Assembly: GCF_014268785.2 (NCBI RefSeq)
Contig: NZ_JABWRD020000003.1
Location: forward strand, 62,001-126,000
Length of the DNA stretch: 64,000 nt
Source of the DNA: Pseudomonas shirazensis
GTDB lineage: Bacteria > Pseudomonadota > Gammaproteobacteria > Pseudomonadales > Pseudomonadaceae
Direction: 5' to 3'
Both the position numbers and the translations under genes were made by a program. The first letter of the stretch is position 1, and each line of letters opens with the position of its first letter. The notes under the pieces are model-generated. The model was not told the DNA's origin, did not search any database, and saw only the letters and a program-made list of their open reading frames with translations. Below, one piece after another: positions 26,861-35,957 of this stretch.

Positions 26861-28461
26861 GCAGTTCTCCAGCGCGTGGCGCGCGATTCGAGGCGTTGTC
26901 CAAGGTTGCCGAGCACGGCGCCGATCAGGCCGATCAGGACCATCGCCGCCATCACTTGGTCCATGCGGAACAGCTGCTGCGCGCCGAGCATCAGGCTGGC
27001 GATACCGCCATCGGACGGCATGAAGTATTCCGCGCCGATGGTGCCCAGCCAGGCATAGATCAGCGACAGGCGCAGGCCGGCAAATATTGCGGGGGCAGCG
27101 CCGGGCAAAATCAGCAAGCGCAGGCGTTTGGGCAGGTTCAGGCCCATCACTTGGGCAGCCTCTCCCAACTGCGGCGACAGGCTGGCGATGCCGCGCTGGG
27201 TTGCAATGAACAGCGGGAAGAACGCCGCCAGGCCGACAAAGACCAGCTTGGCCGCTTCGCCCAGGCCGAACCACGCGGTGAGCAATGGCACCCAGGCAAA
27301 GATCGCCACCTGGCGCAGGGCTGACAGGGTCGGGCCGAGGGTTCGTTCGGCGGGTTTCGACAAGCCCAGCAGCACCCCCAGCGCAAAGCCTGCACCGCCG
27401 CCCAGCAGCAGTCCGCTCAGTGCCCGCTGCAGACTCAAGCGCAGCGCCTCCAGCAGCGAGCCATCGGCGAGGCCTGCCTGCAGGCTGGCCAGCACGCCCA
27501 GTGGCGAAGTAAGAATATTGTCGTCGACCCAGCCAAAGCTGCTGGCCGCCTGCCACAGCGTCAGCAGGCCCAGCGGCAACAACAATCCTTGCCAGGCCCG
27601 TGGTAACTGCGCCCGGCTTTGCTCGCCGGTAGCCGCTTGCGGCCAGAACAGCAGGCGTCGCTCCAGGCTGCTGAAACCGCGGTCCATCAAGAACCCGACC
27701 GCGCCGATCAGCACGATGCAGAGGAATACCAGATCGAGCATGAACAGCTGCCGACCCCACACCATCAGGTAGCCGATGCCCTCGCTGGAGGCCAGCAGCT
27801 CGACGGCCAGCAGCGAGGTCCAGCCTGTCGCCAGCGCCAGCCGCACTCCCGCCAGAAACGACGGCAGGGCAGCCGGCAACAGCAGCCGACGGAACAGCAA
27901 ATGTGCCGGCAGGCGCAAGGTCGCTGCGGCTTCCCGCAGTTTGGGTTGTGCATCGCGCACGCCCACCAGCGTGTGCAAGGTCACCGGCACCACTACCGCC
28001 TTGATCAGCACCACCAGCTTGAGCAGCTCGCCGATGCCGAAAAACAACATGAACAGCGGGATCCAGGCCAGCGTCGGGATCTGTGCCAGTGCGATGAACG
28101 TCGGCATCACCAACGTCTGCGCCCTGCGCGAAGCGCCCAGCCAGGTCCCCAACAGCAATCCGCCGGCAATGCCCGCGAGCAACCCGCAAAGCAGCCGCTG
28201 CAAACTTATCCACAGGTGCCCCCAAAGCTCGGCACTGCCAAACTCCAGCGCACTCTGCCAAACCAGCGCCGGCCCCGGCAGAATCTGCTCGCTCATCCAA
28301 TGCCAACGGCTGGCCACCACCCACAACAACGCCAAACCCACTGGCACTATCCAGGCCAGCCACCCTTGGCCGGAGCGGTCATGTCGGGGCGCCATGTCGG
28401 ACGCAATAGGGCTGCGCAGCTGCCCCAGCAATCCCCGCCCCTGTCGCAAAATGTCGCCCAT
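26857..28461 (-). CDS. atsB: Fused double ABC permease AtsB
   Basis: This 534-residue membrane protein is two SsuC/TauC-type permeases in one chain. Each half has about six helices and its own EAA cytoplasmic loop: REAAATLRLPAHLLFRRLLL in the first half and GEAAQVMGLNLPKRLRLLIL in the second. Most sulfonate transporters use a homodimer of a 260-residue permease, so this fused form supplies both halves. The ATG at 28461 has GGAGG six bases upstream; a TTG at 28476 is less likely. It is divergent from atsR across 298 bases and coupled to atsC. In P. putida S-313 AtsB belongs to the sulfate-ester uptake system, which I take as the role here. Confidence 0.83.
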   Translation of the reverse strand: MGDILRQGRGLLGQLRSPIASDMAPRHDRSGQGWLAWIVPVGLALLWVVASRWHWMSEQILPGPALVWQSALEFGSAELWGHLWISLQRLLCGLLAGIAGGLLLGTWLGASRRAQTLVMPTFIALAQIPTLAWIPLFMLFFGIGELLKLVVLIKAVVVPVTLHTLVGVRDAQPKLREAAATLRLPAHLLFRRLLLPAALPSFLAGVRLALATGWTSLLAVELLASSEGIGYLMVWGRQLFMLDLVFLCIVLIGAVGFLMDRGFSSLERRLLFWPQAATGEQSRAQLPRAWQGLLLPLGLLTLWQAASSFGWVDDNILTSPLGVLASLQAGLADGSLLEALRLSLQRALSGLLLGGGAGFALGVLLGLSKPAERTLGPTLSALRQVAIFAWVPLLTAWFGLGEAAKLVFVGLAAFFPLFIATQRGIASLSPQLGEAAQVMGLNLPKRLRLLILPGAAPAIFAGLRLSLIYAWLGTIGAEYFMPSDGGIASLMLGAQQLFRMDQVMAAMVLIGLIGAVLGNLGQRLESRATRWRTA

Positions 28462-28759
28462 CGCGCCCTCCAGCAAACCGCAATTAACATATTCAATAAA
28501 AGAATAAAAAATTACGCATAGATAATTTCAAGACATAAGAGCATGCAGGCCACGCATCGAGAACCCCCCAGCCAATGCGTTCTGCTCATATTTCAAATGC
28601 ACGTTCCGCAACCCCGGCGACACACCCCGCCAACCCTGATTTATGCCTTTTAGTTACTAAGGAATGCACATTCAGTCTTTGTTACTTCTAACCATCCTTG
28701 CCTAGCTTCTGCCCAAAGCGCCGGCCCTTGCCGGTGGCAGCCTGCCAAGGAGCCGTGCC
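28462..28759. promoter_or_regulatory. Divergent atsB / atsR control region
   Basis: This 298-base gap between the divergent atsB and atsR genes contains no gene. The 70 bases next to atsB are strikingly AT-rich for this genome. They include a five-base inverted repeat with a seven-base spacer (TATTC at 28490-28494, GAATA at 28502-28506). A similar AT-rich inverted repeat with the same spacing lies before sftP. It is a candidate binding region for CysB or SftR, which control sulfur-starvation genes. The assignment is inference. The rest of the gap is GC-richer with no evident motif until AAGGAG before atsR. Confidence 0.45.
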
Positions 28760-29812
28760 ATGAAAACCCCGCTACGTCACCTACTCACCCGCTTCGCCCC
28801 GACCGTGCTGGCCGGCCTGCTGAGCAGCTTCGCCCTGACTACTCAGGCCGCCGAAGTCGACAGCATCCGTATCGCCGTGCCCGACCTCAGCGCCGGCAGC
28901 AAGCCCAGCGCCGGTGGCGTGGTCGACGTGCTGCGCAGCCAGCAACTGCTGGAAAAGGAATTCGCCAAAGACGGCATCAAAATCGACTGGCACTTCTTCA
29001 AGGGCGCCGGCCCGGTGATCAACGAAGCGCTGGCCAACGGCCAGGCCGACTTCGCCTACCTCGGCGACCTGGCAGCGATCATCGGCAAGGCCAATGGCCT
29101 CGATACGCGGGTGCTGTCGGCTGGTGTGCGGGGGGTCAAGAGTTACCTCGGCGTGGTGCCGGGCTCAGGCATCAAGACCCTGGCCGACCTCAAGGGCAAG
29201 CGCGTGGCGGTGTTCCGCGGCACGGCAAACCAGCTGTCGTTCGCCAGCGCGTTGGCCAGCCAGGGCTTGTCCGAACGCGACCTGAAAGTCATCAACCTGG
29301 ATTTCAACGCCGCCAATGCCGCCATCGCCGCCAAGCAGATCGACGCCACCTGGGGCCTGTCCAATCTGCTCTCACTGCGTGAGCGCGGGCTGGTCGAGCT
29401 GCCGGTCAGCTCACGCGACCTCAAGGGTGCTGGCAGCACCCAGGCGGTGCTGCTGGGCACCGGCGAATTCATCCGCCAGCACCCCGAACTGACTGCACGT
29501 TTGGTCAAGGCCCAGGAGCAGGCCAGCCAATGGCTGCGCGACGAGCACAACCGCCAGGCCTACATCGAGCTGGTGGCCACCACTGCCAATTATCCGCGGG
29601 TGATTCTGGAAGGCGACCTGGCTGACGAAAACCTCGCCGAGTACTTCGATCCACGGCTGGACGCCGAGTTTGTCGGCTTGCTCCAGCAAGGCGTCGATCT
29701 GGCTGCCAAAGAGCGCCTGATCCGCCGTGGCTTCCCGGTCTCCGAATGGATCGAGCCACGCTTCCTCGACGCTGCCCTGCAACAGACCCAGGCCACCCAG
29801 GCCGCCCGCTGA
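28760..29812 (+). CDS. atsR: Sulfate-ester/sulfonate-binding protein AtsR
   Basis: This 350-residue periplasmic binding protein of the SsuA/NrtA type has a signal peptide cleaved near TTQA-AEV (residue 31). Characteristic stretches are GAGPVINEALANGQADFAYLG split around residues 90-110, VPGSGIKTLADLKGKRVAV and RGTANQLSFASAL. It captures organic sulfur ligands and delivers them to AtsB/AtsC, encoded divergently. AAGGAG is well placed before the ATG. atsK follows 41 bases downstream and is probably cotranscribed. The AtsR name is from its order beside atsB, atsC and atsK; SsuA-like sulfonate binding cannot be excluded. Confidence 0.83.
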   Translation: MKTPLRHLLTRFAPTVLAGLLSSFALTTQAAEVDSIRIAVPDLSAGSKPSAGGVVDVLRSQQLLEKEFAKDGIKIDWHFFKGAGPVINEALANGQADFAYLGDLAAIIGKANGLDTRVLSAGVRGVKSYLGVVPGSGIKTLADLKGKRVAVFRGTANQLSFASALASQGLSERDLKVINLDFNAANAAIAAKQIDATWGLSNLLSLRERGLVELPVSSRDLKGAGSTQAVLLGTGEFIRQHPELTARLVKAQEQASQWLRDEHNRQAYIELVATTANYPRVILEGDLADENLAEYFDPRLDAEFVGLLQQGVDLAAKERLIRRGFPVSEWIEPRFLDAALQQTQATQAAR

Positions 29813-29853
29813 ATCATCACAACGCCTGTCTTATGACCGTGAGGACCACCGCT

Positions 29854-30759
29854 ATGAGCAACGCCGCACTGGCTACCGCGCCACACACCGCTGCACTGGA
29901 AATCCTGCCGATTGGCGGCCGCATCGGCGCCGAGATTCGCGGCATCGCGCTGTCGGCCGAGCTGGACGCCGCCAGCATCGATGCCATCCAGGCTGCCCTG
30001 GTGGAACACAAGGTGATCTTCTTCCGCGCCCAGCATCACCTCGACGATGCCGCCCAGGAAGCCTTTGCCAAGCGCCTCGGCGAACCAGTCGCACACCCGA
30101 CCGTGCCGGTACTCGACGGCAGCCATTACCTGTTCCAGCTCGACGGCGCCGAAGGCCAGCGGGCCAATGCCTGGCACACCGACGTGACCTTCGTCGATGC
30201 CTACCCGAAAGCTTCGATCCTGCGCAGCGTGGTCGCTCCCGCCTCTGGCGGCGACACCGTCTGGGCCAATACCGCAGCCGCCTACCGCGAGCTGCCTGAG
30301 CCGCTGCGCGAGCTGGCTGACAAGCTCTGGGCCGTGCACAGCAACGAATACGACTATGCCGCGGCCAAGCCGGATGTCAGCCCGGAGAAGCTCGAGCGCC
30401 ACCGCAAGGTGTTCACCTCGACCGTTTACGAGACCGAACACCCGGTGGTGCGTGTGCACCCCATCAGTGGCGAGCGCGTGCTGCAACTGGGCCAGTTCGT
30501 CAAACGCATCAAAGGTTATTCACAGGCCGATTCGGCGCACCTGTTCGCTGTGTTGCAAGGGCATGTCACTCGCCTGGAAAACACTGTGCGCTGGCGTTGG
30601 CAGGTCGGCGATGTGGCGATCTGGGACAACCGCGCCACCCAGCACTACGCGCTGGACGACTACGGCACCCAGCCGCGCATCGTGCGCCGGGTGACCTTGG
30701 CCGGCGAAGTGCCGGTGGGGGTTGATGGCCAGTTGAGCCGCACTACTCGCAAGGGCTGA
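29854..30759 (+). CDS. atsK: Alkylsulfatase AtsK (alpha-ketoglutarate/Fe(II) dioxygenase)
   Basis: This 301-residue cytoplasmic TauD-family dioxygenase closely resembles AtsK of P. putida S-313 as I remember it, in length and in its N- and C-terminal sequences. AtsK oxidises alkyl sulfate esters such as 2-ethylhexyl sulfate with O2 and alpha-ketoglutarate, releasing sulfate, an aldehyde and succinate. The iron ligands are visible as HTD in NAWHTDVTF and the distal histidine in DNRATQHYA; arginines of RIVRRV would bind the ketoacid. The ATG has GAGGA upstream. It lies downstream of atsR and in front of a strong terminator hairpin. Expression under sulfur limitation is expected. Confidence 0.93.
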   Translation: MSNAALATAPHTAALEILPIGGRIGAEIRGIALSAELDAASIDAIQAALVEHKVIFFRAQHHLDDAAQEAFAKRLGEPVAHPTVPVLDGSHYLFQLDGAEGQRANAWHTDVTFVDAYPKASILRSVVAPASGGDTVWANTAAAYRELPEPLRELADKLWAVHSNEYDYAAAKPDVSPEKLERHRKVFTSTVYETEHPVVRVHPISGERVLQLGQFVKRIKGYSQADSAHLFAVLQGHVTRLENTVRWRWQVGDVAIWDNRATQHYALDDYGTQPRIVRRVTLAGEVPVGVDGQLSRTTRKG

Positions 30760-30764
30760 TATGG

Positions 30765-30789
30765 CTTGGGGCCGCTTTGCGGCCCCAAG
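30765..30789. terminator. Hairpin between convergent atsK and sftR
   Basis: This is a perfect eleven-base inverted repeat (CTTGGGGCCGC / GCGGCCCCAAG) with a three-base TTT loop in the 45-base gap between two convergent genes. It has no long T-run on either strand, but position and stability make termination for both genes likely. Confidence 0.75.
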
Positions 30790-30804
30790 ATCGACCTGAA
30801 ACAC

Positions 30805-31719
30805 TCAAGTCTCGCTATCACAGGCAAGCAACTGCCTGACCAACCCCTGCGCCAACGGCGACAAGCCATATCCCACCCGGCTAACCACGCCATAACGGGT
30901 ATAGCACTCATCTTCCTGCTCCTGGCTGAGGTCAACCAGCTCCAGCGCCACCAGCCCACCTTCCCCCTGATACGGCCGCAGATTGGCGCTGCAGGCGATG
31001 CCGATGGTGTCCGAGTGCGCGACCACATTGAGCAGCGCATAACCATGCTCACACTCGACGCTGGGCAAAAAATCTTGCCGGCCACTGAGGTCGCTGAGGA
31101 TCTTGCGGATGTTCGGCGGGCGGAAGGTGGTCGCCAGCGGATAGTCGAACAGGTCCCGCGCGCGCACCTCGGCTTGAGCCGTGAGCGGATGCCCGGCGCG
31201 GCAGCAGAAGTGCCAGCGCTGCGGCGTCAGCTTGTGCACGCGGTAGTCCGGGTCGGCTTCAAACTGACGCGTGTCGGCGACAAAGAACTCGATCTCTTCG
31301 GCCATCAACCGGCGGTTCAGCGCCTGCCAGTTATCCACCTGAAAACAGGTGCGCGCCGCCGGGTACTCGGCAACGAACCGCGCCACCGCCCGCGGTACCA
31401 ACCCGCCGGCCGGCGCCGGCCCCGAGCCGAAGCGCACCAGGCCGGTCGTCGCGCCGTTGAACTGGTTGATCTCGTTGGCCAGGTTATGCGCGCCATGCAC
31501 CAGCCGACGCGCGTGCTCCAGCACCAGCAAACCCTGCCGGGTCGGTGCCAGCTCCTTGCTGGCGCGGTCGATCAGGCGACAGCCGACGTTGTGCTCGAGG
31601 GTCTGAATGCTCCGGCTGAAGGCCGATTGCGACAGGCTCACGGCAACGGCCGCAGCGACGAAGCTGCGGTGCTCGACCAGGGCGATGAAGTGGCGCAGTT
31701 GGCGCAGATCTATATGCAT
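30805..31719 (-). CDS. sftR: LysR-type regulator, likely SftR
   Basis: This 304-residue LysR regulator has an N-terminal helix-turn-helix (residues 1-62, with LVEHRSFVAAAVAVSLSQSA and IQTLEHNVGCRLIDR) and an effector-binding domain. The latter contains several cysteines (FCCRAGHPL, CYTRYG). It is divergent from a TonB-dependent receptor gene and sits between atsK and astA. In P. putida S-313 the LysR regulator SftR occupies the corresponding locus and controls atsK, atsRBC and sftP when sulfate esters are present and sulfate is scarce. The symbol is assigned from that context. The ATG begins the usual MHIDLRQLRHFIALVE. Confidence 0.8.
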   Translation of the reverse strand: MHIDLRQLRHFIALVEHRSFVAAAVAVSLSQSAFSRSIQTLEHNVGCRLIDRASKELAPTRQGLLVLEHARRLVHGAHNLANEINQFNGATTGLVRFGSGPAPAGGLVPRAVARFVAEYPAARTCFQVDNWQALNRRLMAEEIEFFVADTRQFEADPDYRVHKLTPQRWHFCCRAGHPLTAQAEVRARDLFDYPLATTFRPPNIRKILSDLSGRQDFLPSVECEHGYALLNVVAHSDTIGIACSANLRPYQGEGGLVALELVDLSQEQEDECYTRYGVVSRVGYGLSPLAQGLVRQLLACDSET

Positions 31720-31798
31720 TTTCTACATGGAAACTTTCGGTGAAATGCAATTGGCAGGAAGGGTTGTGAACCTTATAAAGGGTGTTACTTATTCCACA

Positions 31799-31819
31799 AA
31801 ATATGAATTAAACATATTT
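31799..31819. promoter_or_regulatory. AT-rich inverted repeat between sftR and sftP
   Basis: AAATATG, seven bases, CATATTT form a perfect inverted repeat in the 192-base divergent gap, 80 bases from the sftR start and 93 bases from the sftP start. Size and spacing suit a LysR-type operator. CAATAAGAATA, just downstream at 31828-31838, resembles CAATAAAAGAATA before atsB. It is a candidate SftR site; no promoter elements could be assigned with confidence. Confidence 0.5.
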
Positions 31820-31911
31820 ATAGATCCAATAAGAATATAAGCCTGCCAGACCGCGATTCGGTTCCGCCAACGGAAATGCTCGCCAAGGCCCACGCCTCTA
31901 GGAGCACCCGT

Positions 31912-34248
31912 ATGTCTCGACTTTCCCGCTGGCCCGCCCGGGCCACACTGTTTGCCCTGCAGCCGCTTGCCGCCGGGGTGTTGCTTGCGGCGGCCAACAG
32001 CAGTTTTGCTGATCAAACCGTCAGCGCCACGCCTGCGGTGGAGGCGGGCGCCCAGCTCGGTACGGTCACGGTCAACGCCCGCCGCCGCGAAGAAACCGCG
32101 CAAAGCGTACCGACCGCGATCAGTGTGCTCAGCAGCGAAACCCTCGAAACCCAGCGCATCTACCGTGTGCAGGATCTGCAACAGCTGGTGCCGAGCACCA
32201 ACGTCTCCTACGTGCATGCACGTCAGTCGAGCATTTCCATCCGTGGCCTGGGCAACAACCCGGCCAGCGATGGCCTCGAAGGCAGCGTCGGCATCTATCT
32301 GGACAACGTCTACCTCGGCCGCCCGGGCATGGCCGTATTCGACCTGCTCGACGTCGAGCAACTGGAAGTGCTGCGCGGCCCGCAAGGCACCTTGTTCGGC
32401 AAGAACACCACCGCTGGCGTGCTCAACATCACCACGCGCAAACCCACCTTCCATACAGAGGGCAGCGTGCAGACCTCGCTGGCCGAAGATGGCTACTGGC
32501 AGACCCAGGCCAGCTACTCCGGCCCGCTCAGCGACACCCTGGCCGGGCGCATCAGCGCTTACCGCACCGAAGACGACGGCTATGTGAAGAACGTCTATAA
32601 CGGCGACGATCTTAATGGCGGCAAGCGTCAGGGCTTTCGTACCCAGTTGCTGTTCAAGCCCAACGAGGCGTTCAACCTGCGCTGGATCGGCGAGTACAAC
32701 GAAGAGGACTCCAACAACGGCATCCTCAGCCTGTACAGCACCGGCCCGACCATCAACGGGGTCAACCGCTATGAAAGCCTGGCCAACCAGGCCGGTGCGA
32801 CGCTGGTGTCGGGCAAGGACCGCAAGGTCAACTTCGACTCCGATCAGCAGGTAACGGTGTTCCAGGGCGGCACCTCGGTCGAGGCCAACTGGACCCTGCC
32901 CAACGACTTCACCCTGACCTCGATCAGCGCCTACCGCTGGTGGGACTTCACCCCGCGCAACGACGACGGCCTCAACGTGGCGGCCAGCTACAACGCCGGC
33001 GTGTCGGTGCGCGACAAGCAGTACTCGCAGGAAATTCGCCTGGCCTCGCCGACCGGCGGCTTCTTCGATTACGTGCTCGGTGCCTACTACTTCAAGCAGG
33101 ACCTGGACAACAAATCGTTCAACTATTACGGCCCGCAGGCGGACATCTGGAACGCCACCCCGGCGGGCGCGCTGGCCAACGTCACCACGATCGGCAACGG
33201 CCACATCGATACCGACAGTTACGCGCTGTTCGCCCAGGGCACCTGGCACCTGACCGACCGCCTCGACTTCACCGCCGGCGTGCGCGGCACCTATGAAGAG
33301 AAAAGCGCCTGGGTCGACCGCGCTGCGCCCAGCGGTGGCGCGGCGGTTACCGGTGCGGCCGCTGCGGCGCGCAATGGCCGGGTCGGCGCCTACGACTCGG
33401 GCGACCTCAACCAGTACAGCTTCAGCCCGACCGGCCTGCTCAGCCTGAGCTACCGCTTCAGCGATGCCGTGCTCGGCTACGCCAGCCTCACCCACGGCGA
33501 GAAATCAGGCGGGGTCAACCTTACCGTCGGCGCCGCGCCAAGGCTGGGCACCGACTCGTTGCTGGTCGGTACCGAGCGGGTCAACAACGCCGAAGTCGGG
33601 CTCAAGACCACCCTGTTCGACAACCGCCTGCAGCTCAACAGCAACCTGTTCTGGGCCCAGGTGCATGGCTACCAGGCCAACGTCTACGACCAGGTCAACC
33701 GCGTGCAGTACCTGGCCAACGCCGGCAGCGTGCGTTCGCGCGGGGTCGAGTTCGAAGCCACGGCGCTGCCGATCCAGGGCCTGACCCTGAACTTCAACGG
33801 CTCGTGGAACGACGTGCGCTACACCGACTACAAGGACGCGCCATGCCCGCCGGAAGTGAGCCTGGCCAATGCCACCGCCACCTGCGACTTGTCTGGCCAT
33901 CAAGTGGTCGGCGCCTCCAAGTACATCGCCAACTTCAACGGCCAATACAAATGGCAACTGACGGATCGCATCGAGCCCTACGTCACCGCCAGCTACGCCT
34001 TTCGCTCGCGGGCGGTTGGCACCATCGATGACTCCGACTTCGGCCAGATCCCCAGCTACGCGCTGGTCAACCTCTCTACCGGCGTGCGCCTGGACCAAGG
34101 TGACGGCGTCGTCGACCTGTCGCTGTGGGTGAAAAACGCCGGCGACAAAACCTACTTCACCAGCCTGTGGAACTCCGCCAACGGCGGTTATGCCGGCGTG
34201 CTCGGCACCCCACGCACCTTCGGTGCCACCGCCCGTTACGACTTCTAA
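31912..34248 (+). CDS. sftP: TonB-dependent outer-membrane receptor, likely SftP
   Basis: This 778-residue outer-membrane receptor has a signal peptide (cleaved near SSFA-DQ, about residue 35). A TonB-box-like GTVTVNAR, a plug domain (about 55-165, with SISIRGLGNNP and VLRGPQGTLFGKNTTAGV) and a 22-strand barrel follow, ending in a terminal aromatic (YDF). It imports a ligand too large or scarce for porins, using TonB energy. AGGAG lies eight bases before the ATG at 31912; an upstream ATG at 31876 has no ribosome binding site. Position beside sftR and astA supports SftP, the sulfate-ester receptor of P. putida S-313, though ligand specificity is not readable. Confidence 0.85.
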   Translation: MSRLSRWPARATLFALQPLAAGVLLAAANSSFADQTVSATPAVEAGAQLGTVTVNARRREETAQSVPTAISVLSSETLETQRIYRVQDLQQLVPSTNVSYVHARQSSISIRGLGNNPASDGLEGSVGIYLDNVYLGRPGMAVFDLLDVEQLEVLRGPQGTLFGKNTTAGVLNITTRKPTFHTEGSVQTSLAEDGYWQTQASYSGPLSDTLAGRISAYRTEDDGYVKNVYNGDDLNGGKRQGFRTQLLFKPNEAFNLRWIGEYNEEDSNNGILSLYSTGPTINGVNRYESLANQAGATLVSGKDRKVNFDSDQQVTVFQGGTSVEANWTLPNDFTLTSISAYRWWDFTPRNDDGLNVAASYNAGVSVRDKQYSQEIRLASPTGGFFDYVLGAYYFKQDLDNKSFNYYGPQADIWNATPAGALANVTTIGNGHIDTDSYALFAQGTWHLTDRLDFTAGVRGTYEEKSAWVDRAAPSGGAAVTGAAAAARNGRVGAYDSGDLNQYSFSPTGLLSLSYRFSDAVLGYASLTHGEKSGGVNLTVGAAPRLGTDSLLVGTERVNNAEVGLKTTLFDNRLQLNSNLFWAQVHGYQANVYDQVNRVQYLANAGSVRSRGVEFEATALPIQGLTLNFNGSWNDVRYTDYKDAPCPPEVSLANATATCDLSGHQVVGASKYIANFNGQYKWQLTDRIEPYVTASYAFRSRAVGTIDDSDFGQIPSYALVNLSTGVRLDQGDGVVDLSLWVKNAGDKTYFTSLWNSANGGYAGVLGTPRTFGATARYDF

Positions 34249-34265
34249 GTACAAGGAGCTTTGCC

Positions 34266-35942
34266 ATGAATGCCAAGACCGAAACCCTCGACCTGCCCGA
34301 AGGCGCTTGCCTGACTGCCAAGGTCCCCGACCGTGACGAAGCGCTGCTCGGCGACGTGGTGGTCAACCCTTACCGGCTGGCGCCGCTGACCGCGATCATC
34401 CGCGATGGCGGCCGCGCGATCAGCGCCGCCCATGTGCGCGTGCGCGGCCGTGGCGAGCGCGGGGTGGATATCAGCTACGACGTCAGCGACCGCTCGCTTT
34501 GGACCTACGGCGGCATCCCGGTGTTTGGCCTGTACCCGGACCACGTCAACCAGGTCGAGGTCAGTTACAAGCTCGACGGCGAGCGCATCCGCGAGCAGTA
34601 CCAGATCTACGCCCCGGCCGTGCGCCTGCCGGTGGTGGCCAAGCAGACCGCCGCCCTGCCTGAAGTAGTACCGGTCAAGGTCGCGCCGGGCTTCGAGCAG
34701 CGCCTGTACCTGTTCAACCACCTGCTCGGCGATATCCCAGGTGGCCGTGCGCTGAAATGGAATGCCCTGGGCGGCGCTGCCGAGTGGGATCAGGTCGGCA
34801 ACAACTGGATCGCCGACAGCAATGGCGACGTGCGCTGGTATCTGGACATCGAACAGATCCACGACTCTAACCGCCGTGACGGCCTCGGCGGGACCATGGG
34901 CTTCCAGCAGACCCGCGACGGCAAACTGATCTGGGGCCAGGGCCAGACCTACTCCAAGTACGATCTGCTCGGCCGCCAGGTGTGGCAGCGCAACCTGCCG
35001 GACAAGTTCGCCGACTTCTCCCACGAGATTCGCGAAACACCCCATGGCACCTACCTGCTGCGGGTCGGCACCAGCGACTATCGCCGCCCTGACGGCAAGC
35101 GCGTGCGCTCGGTGCGCGACCACATCATCGAGGTCAACGAAGCCGGCGATGTGCTGGAGTTCTGGGACCTCAACCAGATCCTCGACCCGTATCGCGGCGA
35201 CCTGCTGGAAACCCTCGGCAAGGCCGCCGTGCAATTACCCGCAGGCGTGGCTCGGCAGGACAGCAACCTGGCCAATGAACTGGCCGAGGGCGACCTGCCG
35301 TTCGGCGACATCCCCGGAGTCGGCACCGGACGCAACTGGGCCCACGTCAATGCCATCGACTACGACGCAGATGACGACAGCATTATCATTTCAGCACGCC
35401 ACCAAGGCGTGGTTAAGATCGGTCGCGACAAGCAGGTGAAGTGGATTCTGGCCTCACCGCAGGGCTGGCCGCAGCGCCTGCGCGACAAGGTGCTGAAGCC
35501 GATCGCCAGCGAGGGCTTCGACTGGTCGTGGACCCAGCACACCGCCTGGCTCACCGGCAAAGGCACGCTGACTGTGTTCGATAATGGCTGGGGCCGCGAC
35601 TTTGCCGCGACCAAGCTCAGCGGCAACTACAGCCGCGCCGTCGAATACCGTATCGATGAAGCCAAAGGCACGGTCGAGCAGGTCTGGGAATACGGCAAGG
35701 AGCGCGGAGACGAGTGGTACAGCCCGGTCACCTCGGTGGTCGCCTACCGCCCGGAAACCGACACCCAGTTCATCTACTCGGCCTCGGTCGGCTTCCTCAC
35801 CAAGGACAAACTCACCACCACCACCCTCAACGAAGTGCGCCGCGGCACCCAGGAGGTGCTGGTCGAGCTCAAGGTGCTCAGCCGCCAGCCAGGCAGCGTC
35901 GGCTACCGCGCGCTGGTCATCGAACTCGACAAGGCATTCTAA
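34266..35942 (+). CDS. astA: Arylsulfotransferase AstA
   Basis: This 558-residue protein of the PAPS-independent arylsulfate sulfotransferase (ASST) family has repeated propeller-type motifs (GDVRWYLDIEQIHD, DHIIEVNEAGDVLEFWDLN) and conserved histidines. WAHVNAIDYDADDDSIIIS and ISARHQGVVKI are typical of the family. These enzymes move sulfate from an aryl sulfate ester to another phenol through a sulfohistidine. No signal peptide is visible, unlike periplasmic E. coli ASST; AstA of P. putida S-313 is also intracellular. Only 17 bases separate it from sftP, and AAGGAG precedes the ATG, so receptor and enzyme are probably coexpressed. Confidence 0.87.
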   Translation: MNAKTETLDLPEGACLTAKVPDRDEALLGDVVVNPYRLAPLTAIIRDGGRAISAAHVRVRGRGERGVDISYDVSDRSLWTYGGIPVFGLYPDHVNQVEVSYKLDGERIREQYQIYAPAVRLPVVAKQTAALPEVVPVKVAPGFEQRLYLFNHLLGDIPGGRALKWNALGGAAEWDQVGNNWIADSNGDVRWYLDIEQIHDSNRRDGLGGTMGFQQTRDGKLIWGQGQTYSKYDLLGRQVWQRNLPDKFADFSHEIRETPHGTYLLRVGTSDYRRPDGKRVRSVRDHIIEVNEAGDVLEFWDLNQILDPYRGDLLETLGKAAVQLPAGVARQDSNLANELAEGDLPFGDIPGVGTGRNWAHVNAIDYDADDDSIIISARHQGVVKIGRDKQVKWILASPQGWPQRLRDKVLKPIASEGFDWSWTQHTAWLTGKGTLTVFDNGWGRDFAATKLSGNYSRAVEYRIDEAKGTVEQVWEYGKERGDEWYSPVTSVVAYRPETDTQFIYSASVGFLTKDKLTTTTLNEVRRGTQEVLVELKVLSRQPGSVGYRALVIELDKAF

Positions 35943-35957
35943 AACCGTACACGTACC

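Noticed and set aside
25997..28363. A single 788-codon minus-strand frame through atsC and most of atsB
   Set aside because: Only the part from 26860 encodes the ATPase. The upstream part is the permease gene read in the wrong frame, and a proper permease with two EAA loops and a ribosome binding site is present in the other frame.
31789..33495. A 568-codon minus-strand frame opposite sftP
   Set aside because: It is the shadow of the receptor's high-GC coding strand, with low-complexity V/A/G/E content and no domain signature.
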